The notes under the pieces were generated by a model. That model saw only the letters and a list, made by a program, of their open reading frames with translations. It searched no databases and had not been told where the DNA came from. This document shows, piece after piece, positions 27,042 to 35,689 of a stretch of 64,000 nt of DNA (positions are counted from its first letter, which is position 1; the number at the start of each line of letters is the position of its first letter). The DNA comes from an uncultured Blautia sp. (lineage in GTDB: Bacteria > Bacillota > Clostridia > Lachnospirales > Lachnospiraceae), in contig USDN01000003.1 in assembly GCA_900553515.1 (NCBI GenBank), forward strand, positions 1 through 64,000, in the 5' to 3' direction. A program made the position numbers and the translations under genes.

Positions 27042-27749
27042 ATGAACGAAATGATAGACATGATTTGTTCGTTTGGATTGTCGGAATTTGAGGCAATTGC
27101 ACTTGTAAAGATGGTTATGGCTTCCATATGTGGAGCACTGATAGGGTTTGAACGTGAGATGAAAGGCCGTCCGGCAGGTTTAAAAACATTTTCACTGGTG
27201 TGTCTGGGATCGGCCCTTGTAATGATCACAAATGATTTCATATGCCAGAATATCACACATGGAACTGGTGATATGGCAAGGATGGCAGCACAGGTGATCA
27301 GCGGAATCGGTTTCCTGGGAGCTGGATCGATTATGGTTACAGGTCATAATCAGGTTCGTGGATTAACTACAGCAGCGGCTTTGTGGGTGACAGCAGCTCT
27401 TGGGATAACAATAGGAGCCGGTTTTTATTATGGCGGTATCTGCGGGATTGCTGTAATCTATATATCGTCTTTATTATATCGTTTCTGCGATAAGAAGATC
27501 ATGGAATGTTCAAGGATCATGAAGATGTATATTGAAGGCACGGATGAAAGTTTTATGTTAAAGCTTGTAGAGGATTTTCAAAGCAGGAAAATCAAAGTCC
27601 TGATGCTGGAAAGACGATCTGAAAATAAGTGGTATTCAAAGGACACTTGTGTTACTGTGGAAATTGATTTCGGAAGAAGGACAAGTCATATGAAACTGCT
27701 GGATTATATCCGGCAGATGGATGGAATATTATATGTAGAAGAAATATAA
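27042..27749 (+). CDS. MgtC/SapB-family membrane protein A
   Basis: 235 residues. Four to five membrane segments (about 15-150) include the family core RPAGLKTFSLVCLGSALVM, QVISGIGFLGAGSIM and RGLTTAAALW. A C-terminal ACT-like soluble part follows. MgtC proteins are not simple magnesium carriers; Salmonella MgtC affects ATP synthase and phosphate. It closes cluster A, and a paralogue closes cluster B, so its role is probably tied to the pathway. GGAGG at 27031-27035. Confidence 0.88.
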   Translation: MNEMIDMICSFGLSEFEAIALVKMVMASICGALIGFEREMKGRPAGLKTFSLVCLGSALVMITNDFICQNITHGTGDMARMAAQVISGIGFLGAGSIMVTGHNQVRGLTTAAALWVTAALGITIGAGFYYGGICGIAVIYISSLLYRFCDKKIMECSRIMKMYIEGTDESFMLKLVEDFQSRKIKVLMLERRSENKWYSKDTCVTVEIDFGRRTSHMKLLDYIRQMDGILYVEEI

Positions 27750-27751
27750 AA

Positions 27752-27785
27752 AAGGGAACGTCATATTTTTGGCGTTCTTTTTTTA
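27752..27785. terminator. Bidirectional terminator between cluster A and deoR-type gene
   Basis: GAACG/CGTTC stem with A/T tails on both sides. A second perfect 14-bp hairpin (27789-27802 with 27809-27822, loop TATCAA) follows directly, without its own T-tail. Confidence 0.7.
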
Positions 27786-27823
27786 TATGCAGAAAATCCC
27801 GGTATCAACCGGGATTTTCTGCA

Positions 27824-28615
27824 TCATACAGGGGCATAAAGATAATGTGTTTTTTCATTTTCCACATAGGATAATTCTTCTGCACTTAATTGTTTATCTG
27901 TAATGATATAATCAAAGGCAGAAAGAGAAGAGACGGAAAAAACGGCATTTTGTCCGAATTTGCTGCTGTCGATCATCAGAATGATCTCATCGGCAGCGGA
28001 CATGGCATTTTTCTGAAAATCTACGTCATCCTGATAATAACCGCTCAGAATCCACTGGCTGCTTAAGGCAGCGCCGCTTAGAAAAGCTTTACTTAAATGA
28101 AAAGCCTTTAATGCTTCGGCAGTGCTTTGACCAGATGCGGAATACTGGGAAGGATGGATCCAGCCTCCTAAAAAGAAAATACTTTTGCATTTATGGCCAC
28201 CGTCAAAGACTGAGACAATGGAAAAAGAGTTGGTGACAATGATCAGGGTCTCCAGTAAATCCGGATGTGCGACCAGTTCCCGGGCAAGCTCCAGATTGGT
28301 CGTACAGCTTTCCAGAAGGATCGTATCGTTTGGCTGGATCAGAGAAACTGCCTGGTGAGCGATTGCTTTTTTCTGTACAGCATTTTTTGCAGCGCGAAGA
28401 TCAAAAGGGATTTCGGCAGCAGAATTGCCTCCGGCAAGGGCTACACCCCCATGGACTTTTATGATGAGACCTTCGTCAGAAAGGGCATCAAGATCTTTTC
28501 GCATAGTTTCATTGGAAACCTTAGTCATATCAGCAAGCTGCTGAGTAGAACTGATGGGGACCTTTGAGAGGATGGTCAAAATCTGCTTTCTGCGTTTATC
28601 TAATTTGCTTATCAT
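27824..28615 (-). CDS. DeoR-family regulator
   Basis: About 263 residues. N-terminal DeoR helix-turn-helix (STQQLADMTKVSNETMRKDL) and a C-terminal sugar-phosphate-sensing DeoRC domain (FFLGGWIHPSQYSASGQSTA, IDSSKFGQNAVF). AAGGGGG upstream supports the ATG at 28615 over an in-frame start 60 bases earlier. It is transcribed away from cluster B. Its promoter and that of cluster B share a palindrome, so it probably represses both until a phosphorylated sugar appears. Confidence 0.9.
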   Translation of the reverse strand: MISKLDKRRKQILTILSKVPISSTQQLADMTKVSNETMRKDLDALSDEGLIIKVHGGVALAGGNSAAEIPFDLRAAKNAVQKKAIAHQAVSLIQPNDTILLESCTTNLELARELVAHPDLLETLIIVTNSFSIVSVFDGGHKCKSIFFLGGWIHPSQYSASGQSTAEALKAFHLSKAFLSGAALSSQWILSGYYQDDVDFQKNAMSAADEIILMIDSSKFGQNAVFSVSSLSAFDYIITDKQLSAEELSYVENEKTHYLYAPV

Positions 28616-28652
28616 GTTAAATTCCCCCTTTTCTAACATTGTATATATTGTA

Positions 28653-28672
28653 ACATTGGAAATTTCCAATGT
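28653..28672. promoter_or_regulatory. Palindromic operator near the DeoR start
   Basis: A perfect 20-bp palindrome, ACATTGGAAA followed by TTTCCAATGT. The same half-sites recur at 28798-28815 in the facing promoter. Confidence 0.6.
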
Positions 28673-28758
28673 CAAATTTTTGAAATGGCAATTTTAATAT
28701 AAATTAATGAGCGAAATTGTGAAAAACCCATAAAAATATAAGAAGTCATGGTTTTTAA

Positions 28759-28815
28759 TTGACGGATTGATGCATACATGCTATATTATAATAAAAGTTG
28801 GAAATAACCAATGTT
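28759..28815 (+). promoter_or_regulatory. Cluster B promoter with DeoR-type operator
   Basis: TTGACG (28759-28764), 17-base spacer, TATATT (28782-28787). TTGGAAATAACCAATGTT at 28798-28815 overlaps the expected start point and matches the palindrome at 28653-28672 with two changed bases in the centre. Confidence 0.6.
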
Positions 28816-28853
28816 AGAAATAAAACTTGGAAAAAACAAATAAGGAGGAAAGT

Positions 28854-29822
28854 ATGGAAAGCCCGAAGCCATATATTTTTACGGACAATAATCCAAATAC
28901 CATGGAGGATTATGCCAGATCAGTACGTCGTCTGGCAAAGCCTGAGCGGAGAGTAGATGTTGTATTAGACACAGACATGTTCAATGAAGTGGATGATCAG
29001 TTTGCTTTGGCATACCTGCTTCAATCAGAGGACAAGCTGAATCTGAAAGCTATTTGTGCAGCTCCGTTTTTTAATCATCATTCCGAAAGCCCTAAAGATG
29101 GAATGGAAAAAAGCTATGAGGAAGTATTTAAAGTGCTTCATCTTCTGAAAAAAGAAGAGTATGGAAAAATGGTTTATAAAGGGGCAGATGATTTTCTTAT
29201 TCACAGTAAGGAAGCTATTGACTCTCCGGCAGTAAGAGAGATCATCCGGCTTTCAGAAAATTATGATGAAGAAAATCCATTATATATTATAGGAATTGCC
29301 GCTGCTACCAATATTGCTTCTGCCCTGCTGTTATGTCCGGAACTGAAAAACAGAGTTTTTATCGTGTGGCTGGGAGGTCTGGGATTTGACTGGCATGACA
29401 ACAAATCCTTTAATGCCGGTCAGGATGTGGAAGCAGCCCGGATCCTTTTAGCAAGCGGAGCGCCGGTAGTGATACTGCCGGGAAGAGGAGTGCTGGATCA
29501 TTTCTCTACCACAGGCCCGGAATTAAAATACTGGCTCCAGGGAAAAAATCAGTTCTGTGATTATATCATAGAAAAGACTGAGCGTGAAGCAAAAATCTGT
29601 AATGGAGAAAAGTGCTGGAGCAGACCGATTTCAGATGTGGCAGCAGTTGCCTGGCTTCTGGACGGGAATTTTATGCTGGACCGTCTGGAACACAGTCCTG
29701 TGATGGAATATGATCATCTGTATGCGGAAGATAAAAGAAGACTTTTTATCAAATATGTGTACAGTATCAACCGAGATAAACTGATGGGTGATCTGTTTGA
29801 TAAATTGTCAAAATACCTGTGA
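28854..29822 (+). CDS. Nucleoside hydrolase-like protein B (variant motif)
   Basis: About 322 residues. The N-terminal metal motif is DTDMFNEVDDQFALAY rather than the canonical DxDxGxDD: two residues are inserted and the Gly is lost. This marks a distinct subfamily of nucleoside-hydrolase-like proteins. Later AGQDVEAARILLASG and the C-terminal RPISDVAAVAWLL fit the fold. It should cleave an N-ribosyl or similar glycoside, but its substrate need not be a normal nucleoside. GGAGG at 28842-28846 supports ATG 28854. First gene of cluster B. Confidence 0.82.
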   Translation: MESPKPYIFTDNNPNTMEDYARSVRRLAKPERRVDVVLDTDMFNEVDDQFALAYLLQSEDKLNLKAICAAPFFNHHSESPKDGMEKSYEEVFKVLHLLKKEEYGKMVYKGADDFLIHSKEAIDSPAVREIIRLSENYDEENPLYIIGIAAATNIASALLLCPELKNRVFIVWLGGLGFDWHDNKSFNAGQDVEAARILLASGAPVVILPGRGVLDHFSTTGPELKYWLQGKNQFCDYIIEKTEREAKICNGEKCWSRPISDVAAVAWLLDGNFMLDRLEHSPVMEYDHLYAEDKRRLFIKYVYSINRDKLMGDLFDKLSKYL

Positions 29823-29837
29823 TAAGGAGGAAAAAAG

Positions 29838-30752
29838 ATGGGGAAAAAGAGAAAAATAGCATCCAAGCCAGTAGGTAAAAGGATTTTCAGAACCGTTGAG
29901 CCTTACCTGTATTTGCTTCCGGCCTTTGCATTACTGTTTTTGTTTACTTTTTATCCATTTGTTAAAAATACAGTTTTAAGTTTCTTTACAGTAAATAAAT
30001 TCAGAGAGATCAAAGAATTTGCAGGGCTTGCCAATTATGTAAGAGTGCTGACAGATGAGACATTTCTCCAGGCTATCAAAAATACGCTTATATTTGTTGT
30101 TACTACAGTGCCTGTCAGTATCGTGATCGGTCTGGGACTGGCTTTGCTGGCTAAAAAAAGGAGAAAAACCTCCTCGGTTTATGAAGCTATGTATGCGCTT
30201 TCCATGGCGATTTCAGTTTCTGTTGTAGCCATGATCTTTCAGTTTGCGTTTAATCCTTCCATGGGAATTATCAACAAGGCAACGGGCCTGAATATTTCCT
30301 GGCTGACAGATCCCAGGACGGCACTGCTGGCAATTATCTTTATTCAGATATGGGCAAATATAGGCTATAACTTTATTTTCCTGTTATCTGCATTAAGGGG
30401 AATGAGCGAAGAGATCATAGAAAGCGCTAAGGTGGATGGCGCTACAGGAATCCGGCTTCTGACGAAGATCATACTTCCGATGATCTCCCCTACTTTGCTG
30501 TTTCTTCTTATGAAAGATATTGCCTATGCAATGACAACATGCAGTTTTACCCTTATCCTTACATACCCTATATTCCACAATGGAGGTCCAAACGGTACTA
30601 CAGAAATGATCATGTCCTATGTATACGGAAAGGGTATTGCTGGAACAAACTATAATGCAGCATTTGCAGCTACTACAGTTGGTTTTGTCCTTGCAGGAAT
30701 CATGATGCTCCTTAGTCTGGCACTGGAGAAAAGGAAGGTGAATTACCAATGA
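29838..30752 (+). CDS. CUT1 ABC importer permease B1
   Basis: 304 residues, six membrane segments, UgpA type. The EAA loop is ESAKVDGATGIRLLTKIILP. By eye it is clearly homologous along its length to permease A1 (EPYLYLLPAF versus EPFLYLLPAI near the N-terminus). The stop overlaps the next ATG. AAGGAGG precedes the start. No ATPase gene accompanies it. Confidence 0.92.
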   Translation: MGKKRKIASKPVGKRIFRTVEPYLYLLPAFALLFLFTFYPFVKNTVLSFFTVNKFREIKEFAGLANYVRVLTDETFLQAIKNTLIFVVTTVPVSIVIGLGLALLAKKRRKTSSVYEAMYALSMAISVSVVAMIFQFAFNPSMGIINKATGLNISWLTDPRTALLAIIFIQIWANIGYNFIFLLSALRGMSEEIIESAKVDGATGIRLLTKIILPMISPTLLFLLMKDIAYAMTTCSFTLILTYPIFHNGGPNGTTEMIMSYVYGKGIAGTNYNAAFAATTVGFVLAGIMMLLSLALEKRKVNYQ

Positions 30753-31600
30753 GAAATGAAAAAGTATTTAACAGCAGTAAGATACGAAGCGGGCTTTTCC
30801 AGGTAATGTGCATTGCGATCGGAATATTTTTAATGCTTCCTCTGATCTATGCGGTGATCATTTCATTTACTCCTCAGGATGAGATACTTACAAGAGAATT
30901 AAGACTGCTTCCAAGTGTTTTTGGATATCTGGAAAATTATAAGATCGTATTTGAAAAAACCAATATTCTCAGGTTCATGGCAAACTCTTTTATAGTGGCA
31001 TTTGTTTCCAGTGTTGTCCGCATTGTGGTGGCAAGTCTGGCAGCATTTTCCTTTTCCTTCTTTGAATACAAGGGAAAAAGAATATTGTTTGGACTGGTAG
31101 TTGTCAGCATGATCATTCCGGCAGACGTGCTGGTGGTACAGAATTATTTTACCACAGCAGAAATGGGACTGGTAAATACTTATCTGGGAATGATGATCGT
31201 ATTTTTTATTTCCGGAATGAATATTTTTATCCTTCGTCAGAACTTTCTGTCTTATGCAAAAAGTATTCGGGAAGCGGCAATGGTAGATGGATGTTCTAAT
31301 TTTAAATTTTATTCCAGAATCCTGATGCCAAGCTGTGTTTCTCCTATTATGACAGTGTTCATCTCATCTTTTGTGGGAACCTGGAATACTTATCTGTGGC
31401 CGCTGCTTGTTACAAACGTGGACGAAATGAGAACTGCACAGGTGGCAGTGACTATGCTGAATATTAACGAGGGAAGCAGTTACGGACCGGGAACGGTCAT
31501 GGCAGCTGCAACGGTTATTCTGATCCCGTCAGTTCTGGTATTTTTAATTTTCCAGAAAAAGATCGTGGGAGGAATGACAGCAGGGGCAGTAAAAGGATAA
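30749..31600 (+). CDS. CUT1 ABC importer permease B2
   Basis: 283 residues, the same length as A2, six membrane segments, UgpE type, with the loop REAAMVDGCSNFKFYSRILM. Its ATG overlaps the B1 stop (ATGA). The C-terminal VGGMTAGAVKG mirrors A2. Together with B1 it forms the membrane channel of the second importer. Confidence 0.92.
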   Translation: MRNEKVFNSSKIRSGLFQVMCIAIGIFLMLPLIYAVIISFTPQDEILTRELRLLPSVFGYLENYKIVFEKTNILRFMANSFIVAFVSSVVRIVVASLAAFSFSFFEYKGKRILFGLVVVSMIIPADVLVVQNYFTTAEMGLVNTYLGMMIVFFISGMNIFILRQNFLSYAKSIREAAMVDGCSNFKFYSRILMPSCVSPIMTVFISSFVGTWNTYLWPLLVTNVDEMRTAQVAVTMLNINEGSSYGPGTVMAAATVILIPSVLVFLIFQKKIVGGMTAGAVKG

Positions 31601-31650
31601 AAAGCTGTTGGAAAATATAATAAAATAATAAAAAGCAGGAGGATGAACAA

Positions 31651-33021
31651 ATGAAGAAAAAAACAATGATGAAGGGACTGTCTTTACTTCTTTGCGGCGC
31701 TATGTTCCTGGGGATGACTGGCTGTGGAAAGAAAGAAGAAAAAGCAGAGACAACCGCAAAAAAAGAAAGCGGAGACGCAACTGAGATAGTATTCTGGCAC
31801 AGTTATTCCGGAGCTACAGAAGAGGCATTAAAATCCATTATTGACGGATATAACGAGGGAAGGGGAAAAGAAAAAAATATTCACGTAGAGCTGGTATATC
31901 AGGGGTATGAGGGAACAGATAAGGTAACTTTGGCATATCAGACAAAGGATTATGACAATGCACCGGATATCAATGTAGGTCTTACCTCTACTCTTCCGTC
32001 TGTGATGGAAATGGGATGGAGTGTCAGTGCACAGGACTTTATGGAAAAAGAAGGGGCAGAAGTAACAAAGGATACTTTTTATGAGCAGCTTCAGAGAGCA
32101 TGTACCTATAAAGATGAAATGGTAGCCATTCCATTTTCCAATTCTATTCCGCTTTTATATTATAATGTAGATATGCTGAAAGAAGCAGGATTTACAGAGC
32201 CGCCGAAAACAATGGACGAGCTTACCGAATATGTAGAAGCTCTTACAGTAAAAGAAGGGGACGAGGTAAAACGCTACGGACTGAACATGCAGGTAAAGAG
32301 ATACCAGTTGATGCAGTTTTGTGTAAGTCAGAATGAAAACAGCTTTTTTGGAGACAAAGAGGGTGGACGTACTGATGTGATGGAAAAGATCACTGCAGGG
32401 GAAGACGGAACAATGGAAGCCTTTTTGGAAAAACTTCAGGCACTTTTGGAAACTGGCGGATATAAATATGTAGAGGATAATATCAATGAAGAATTTGCCC
32501 AGGGCTTATCTGCAATGGTCATTATGTCTTCTTCCCGTCTGGGTACTATGGATGAGTTGATGGATGGAAAATACATGACAGCCTTTCTTCCAAAAGTAAA
32601 CGAAGAGGATACAAACGGAGCAGCAGTGGGCGGAAGCTGTCTGAACATTTTTGACAGAGGAGATGAAGAAAGACTGGATGCCGCATGGGACGTGGTACAG
32701 TATTGTGTATCTCCGGAAAGCCAGTATACATTTTCTACTGCATCAGGATATCTTCCGGTAAATGTAGAGTGTGAAAATATGGAAGAGATGAAAAAATACT
32801 ACGAGGAAAAGCCACAGTATAAAGTAGCGCTGGATCAGATGAAGGTAGCAAATCCGTTATCTCAGGAATCCTTTGATCCTACATATAATGAGATCAACGG
32901 TATTATTACAGAAACTATGCTGGAATTCTGTCAGGGAACCAAAAATGTGGAAGAGACGGTAACCAGTATCGTGGATCAGTGTAATGCATCACTGGATGAG
33001 TATCATGCAGCAAACGGCTGA
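31651..33021 (+). CDS. Sugar-type ABC substrate-binding lipoprotein B
   Basis: 456 residues. The signal peptide ends in lipobox GMTGC (Cys25), followed by a charged linker, so it is lipid-anchored outside the membrane. The fold is UgpB-like (ASGYLPVN, DPTYNEINGIITETM). It is homologous along its length to the cluster A binding protein, for example EFAQGLSAMVIMSSSRLG versus EFALQLFGMAVMSSARIG. It delivers substrate to permeases B1/B2. Confidence 0.92.
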   Translation: MKKKTMMKGLSLLLCGAMFLGMTGCGKKEEKAETTAKKESGDATEIVFWHSYSGATEEALKSIIDGYNEGRGKEKNIHVELVYQGYEGTDKVTLAYQTKDYDNAPDINVGLTSTLPSVMEMGWSVSAQDFMEKEGAEVTKDTFYEQLQRACTYKDEMVAIPFSNSIPLLYYNVDMLKEAGFTEPPKTMDELTEYVEALTVKEGDEVKRYGLNMQVKRYQLMQFCVSQNENSFFGDKEGGRTDVMEKITAGEDGTMEAFLEKLQALLETGGYKYVEDNINEEFAQGLSAMVIMSSSRLGTMDELMDGKYMTAFLPKVNEEDTNGAAVGGSCLNIFDRGDEERLDAAWDVVQYCVSPESQYTFSTASGYLPVNVECENMEEMKKYYEEKPQYKVALDQMKVANPLSQESFDPTYNEINGIITETMLEFCQGTKNVEETVTSIVDQCNASLDEYHAANG

Positions 33022-33042
33022 TCCTGCAGGAGGTGATATTCC

Positions 33043-33861
33043 ATGGAAAGACAACGGATACAGATGGTAGTTACAGATTTGGATGATACATTGCTTTCAA
33101 AAACAAAAGAAATCTGTGAAGAAGCAGTGGGCCTGATACGTGAACTGGAAAGAAAAAATGTGCGATTTACTTTTATTACAGGCCGTCCGCCTTATGCGAT
33201 CCAAAGATTTGCAGAAAAAGTCAGGATTACGGCGCCGATCGTGGCATGTAATGGCGCCATGCTGGTGGATACAGAAACAGACATGGTCAGTGAGCAGACC
33301 GCCATGCCGTTGCAGCCCTGGAAAAATATACTGGAAAAAGCCAGAAAACAGGGGCATACAATCCTGGTCCTGGCTGGAAATATCGAGTATACCTTAAAAG
33401 AAACCTTGTGGACCAGAAAAAGGAAGGAAGCAGGACGGGAGGTTCCGGTCATTGAGCTGGAAGAACTTCTGTCAAGAAAAGACATTTATAAAGTAAATAT
33501 AATGGAAGAGGAAGGCAAAAGCAGTTTTGCCTCTCTTCTTCCGGCAATCAGGGAAATGCAGAAGGATTATTCGATTGCGTTATATGGAACTTCGGGATGC
33601 GAGGTTGTGGCAGGAAATGTAAACAAAGAAACAGGGCTTCGGAAGCTTTGCAGACTGTGCGGGCTGGAGCCGGATCAGGTGCTGGCTGTGGGAGATAACG
33701 AAAATGATCTGCAGATGCTGAAAGCGGCAGGAGTCGGCGCTGCAGTGGCAAATGCCTCAGAAAAGGTAAAGGAAACTGCAGATTATGTTTGCAGCAATGG
33801 GTATACCCAGGGTGTGATCGAGGCAATTCAAAAATTTGTAATGGAAACGGATGGGAAGTAG
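33043..33861 (+). CDS. Cof-type HAD phosphatase B
   Basis: 272 residues. Motif 1 TDLDDTLL, motif 2 ITGRP, motif 4 GDNENDLQML, Cof-type cap between. Same position and length as HAD A in cluster A. Likely dephosphorylates a sugar phosphate; the exact substrate is unknown. AGGAGGTGA precedes the ATG, and the isomerase starts 2 bases after its stop. Confidence 0.9.
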   Translation: MERQRIQMVVTDLDDTLLSKTKEICEEAVGLIRELERKNVRFTFITGRPPYAIQRFAEKVRITAPIVACNGAMLVDTETDMVSEQTAMPLQPWKNILEKARKQGHTILVLAGNIEYTLKETLWTRKRKEAGREVPVIELEELLSRKDIYKVNIMEEEGKSSFASLLPAIREMQKDYSIALYGTSGCEVVAGNVNKETGLRKLCRLCGLEPDQVLAVGDNENDLQMLKAAGVGAAVANASEKVKETADYVCSNGYTQGVIEAIQKFVMETDGK

Positions 33862-33863
33862 AT

Positions 33864-34754
33864 ATGGAACTGTCAACATCAACCAATATATTTTTTGAAC
33901 GTAGATCTGAGGCTCCTGTATCCATGAAGGAATGTCTTCAGATGTGTGCAGACAGCGGATATAAGAACCTGGATTTTGGCTTTGCAGAGCTGGTGCTTGT
34001 TTCTGAACGATTTAAGGGAGAAGACTGGAAAGAAGAACTGAAAGAGTATAAAGACCTGGCGGAGAAACTGGGACTTTCCTTTGTTCAGGCTCATGCAACT
34101 ATTTTTGACTTTTGTAATCCAGGGACAGATTATGAGGAAAAAAAGAGACTGTTTGAAAGAAGTATTACAGGAGCGCGTCTGCTGGGGGCTGAGTGGATCG
34201 TTGTCCATCCTTCCACGAAAGTGAAGGATGGAGCCATAGATCCGGAAACTCATAAAGAAAACGTTGGATTTTTTAAGAAATATGCTGCTTTTGCAAAAGA
34301 GATCGGAATCGGTCTTGCCATTGAAAATATGTGGGGAACAATACGGACAGGGATCCCGCATTATGCAGTGAAGCCGGAAGAAGTGCTCAGGCTTGTAGAA
34401 GATATTCATTGTGAAAATGTACGTGTATGCTGGGATGTAGAGCATGGAAGTATAGAAAACATGGATCAGCCTAAAGCCCTTCAAATGCTGAAAGATTATA
34501 TTGTGACAACGCATATTTCAGACGAGGCAGGAAGAAATCAGATCCACATCCTTCCCTGTTTTGGAAATATTGACTGGGAAAAGCTCTTAAAGGCTTTTGC
34601 AGATATCGGATATGAAGGGATCTTTAACTTTGAGATCCAGCATTATCTTCCGGGAGTACCAAGGCAGCTGGTGCCTTCTGCCATGAAATTTTCTTATGAG
34701 GTAGGAACTTACCTTATAACGAGACTGGAAGAGCTGAAGGCAATGAACGATTAG
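33864..34754 (+). CDS. TIM-barrel sugar isomerase/epimerase B
   Basis: About 296 residues, the xylose-isomerase-like fold. Metal ligands lie in AIENM, CWDVEHGS, THISDE and FEIQH. Starts ELSTSTNIFF, like the cluster A paralogue. ATG 33864 lies 2 bases after the HAD stop with a weak GGGAAG site, suggesting coupled translation; an in-frame start 75 bases earlier would overlap the HAD gene. Confidence 0.85.
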   Translation: MELSTSTNIFFERRSEAPVSMKECLQMCADSGYKNLDFGFAELVLVSERFKGEDWKEELKEYKDLAEKLGLSFVQAHATIFDFCNPGTDYEEKKRLFERSITGARLLGAEWIVVHPSTKVKDGAIDPETHKENVGFFKKYAAFAKEIGIGLAIENMWGTIRTGIPHYAVKPEEVLRLVEDIHCENVRVCWDVEHGSIENMDQPKALQMLKDYIVTTHISDEAGRNQIHILPCFGNIDWEKLLKAFADIGYEGIFNFEIQHYLPGVPRQLVPSAMKFSYEVGTYLITRLEELKAMND

Positions 34755-34755
34755 T

Positions 34756-34773
34756 GTTACTGTGAACAGTAAC
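34756..34773. repeat. Perfect 7-bp hairpin
   Basis: GTTACTG, loop TGAA, CAGTAAC, between the isomerase stop and the MgtC start. It resembles the arms of the hairpin at 57954-57982. Confidence 0.5.
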
Positions 34774-34818
34774 CGATTAGCAGAAGTTTCTGTTGTACTG
34801 GGTGTAAAGGAAATATAC

Positions 34819-35502
34819 ATGAAAGAAATGATAGAATATACAGGGATTATAGGAATTGAGAATCTGGTGACTATTACTTCCGGAATTATCAGGATCCTGC
34901 TTGCTGCAATATGCGGAGCTCTGATCGGAACAGAGCGGGGCAGAAAACATCGTCCGGCAGGGCTTCGGACCCACATGCTGGTATGTGTGGCAGCGGCTCT
35001 TGTGATGGTAACAAATGAACAGCTTATCCACGTTTATGGAAGTGGAGATCCTACCAGAATGGGAGCCCAGGTGATTAGTGGAATCGGATTTCTTGGCGCC
35101 GGAACGATTATCACAGACCGTCAAAGCCGTATCCGCGGACTGACTACTGCCGCAGGGCTGTGGGCAAGTGCCTGTGTGGGGCTTGCGATTGGAAGTGGTT
35201 ATTACCTTGGAGGAATTCTGACCTGTATGCTGATCCTGATCATTTTTACAAAATTTATCGGGATAGAAAAACATTTTGTAAAAAGATCACGTACAATGGA
35301 GATCAGAGTTTCTTTTGAAAATGCCAAGAGCCTGAATCAGTTTATCAGTGAACTTACAAGCAGTGACTGTAATGTGGTTTCTTTTGAAGTGTTTGGAAAA
35401 AGCGCAAATCTTCAGATCATACTGCCTGCAGGAAACTGTCACGAAGAAGTGAACAGAGTATTTAAACAATGTAAGGGGATGCTGACTCTTGAGGAATTAT
35501 AG
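34819..35502 (+). CDS. MgtC/SapB-family membrane protein B
   Basis: About 227 residues with the MgtC core RPAGLRTHMLVCVAAALVM, QVISGIGFLGAGTII and RGLTTAAGLW, and a C-terminal ACT-like part. It is homologous to the MgtC that closes cluster A and closes cluster B in the same way. ATG 34819 follows AAAGGAA; a GTG at 34762 in frame lies inside a hairpin and is unlikely. Confidence 0.87.
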   Translation: MKEMIEYTGIIGIENLVTITSGIIRILLAAICGALIGTERGRKHRPAGLRTHMLVCVAAALVMVTNEQLIHVYGSGDPTRMGAQVISGIGFLGAGTIITDRQSRIRGLTTAAGLWASACVGLAIGSGYYLGGILTCMLILIIFTKFIGIEKHFVKRSRTMEIRVSFENAKSLNQFISELTSSDCNVVSFEVFGKSANLQIILPAGNCHEEVNRVFKQCKGMLTLEEL

Positions 35503-35520
35503 GGGGAGGATATACAGAGT

Positions 35521-35597
35521 TGTGCATATTGCACATATTTAGAAAAATAATCGGATAATCTATTGACTTTTTGATTAATTAATGGTATATATATTAT
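35521..35597 (+). promoter_or_regulatory. Promoter and upstream palindrome of the dehydrogenase operon
   Basis: TTGACT (35563-35568) and TATATA (35586-35591), spacer 17. A perfect palindrome TGTGCATATTGCACA lies at 35521-35535; a related site precedes the hydrolase promoter at 40299-40313. Confidence 0.5.
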
Positions 35598-35610
35598 AGT
35601 TTAATTGTTG

Positions 35611-35666
35611 CAAAGAGACGAGAGACAATGCAATGAACACTAAGTGTTTTTTGCGTTGTCTTTTTT
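35611..35666 (+). promoter_or_regulatory. Leader terminator/antiterminator (probable GlpP target)
   Basis: AGACAATGCA (35623-35632) pairs with TGCGTTGTCT (35652-35661) around an inner AACACT/AGTGTT hairpin, ending in six T, a clear terminator inside the untranslated leader. AAGAGACGAGAGACA directly abuts and overlaps its 5' arm. glpP itself lies in this operon, so GlpP relief of termination is the likely control (inference). Confidence 0.6.
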
Positions 35667-35689
35667 GTTATGTTAAGGAGGATTTTAAT

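Noticed and set aside
35633..35689. Upstream N-terminal extension of the Ldh2-family dehydrogenase
   Set aside because: It runs through the leader terminator; the strong AAGGAGGA site supports the later ATG.
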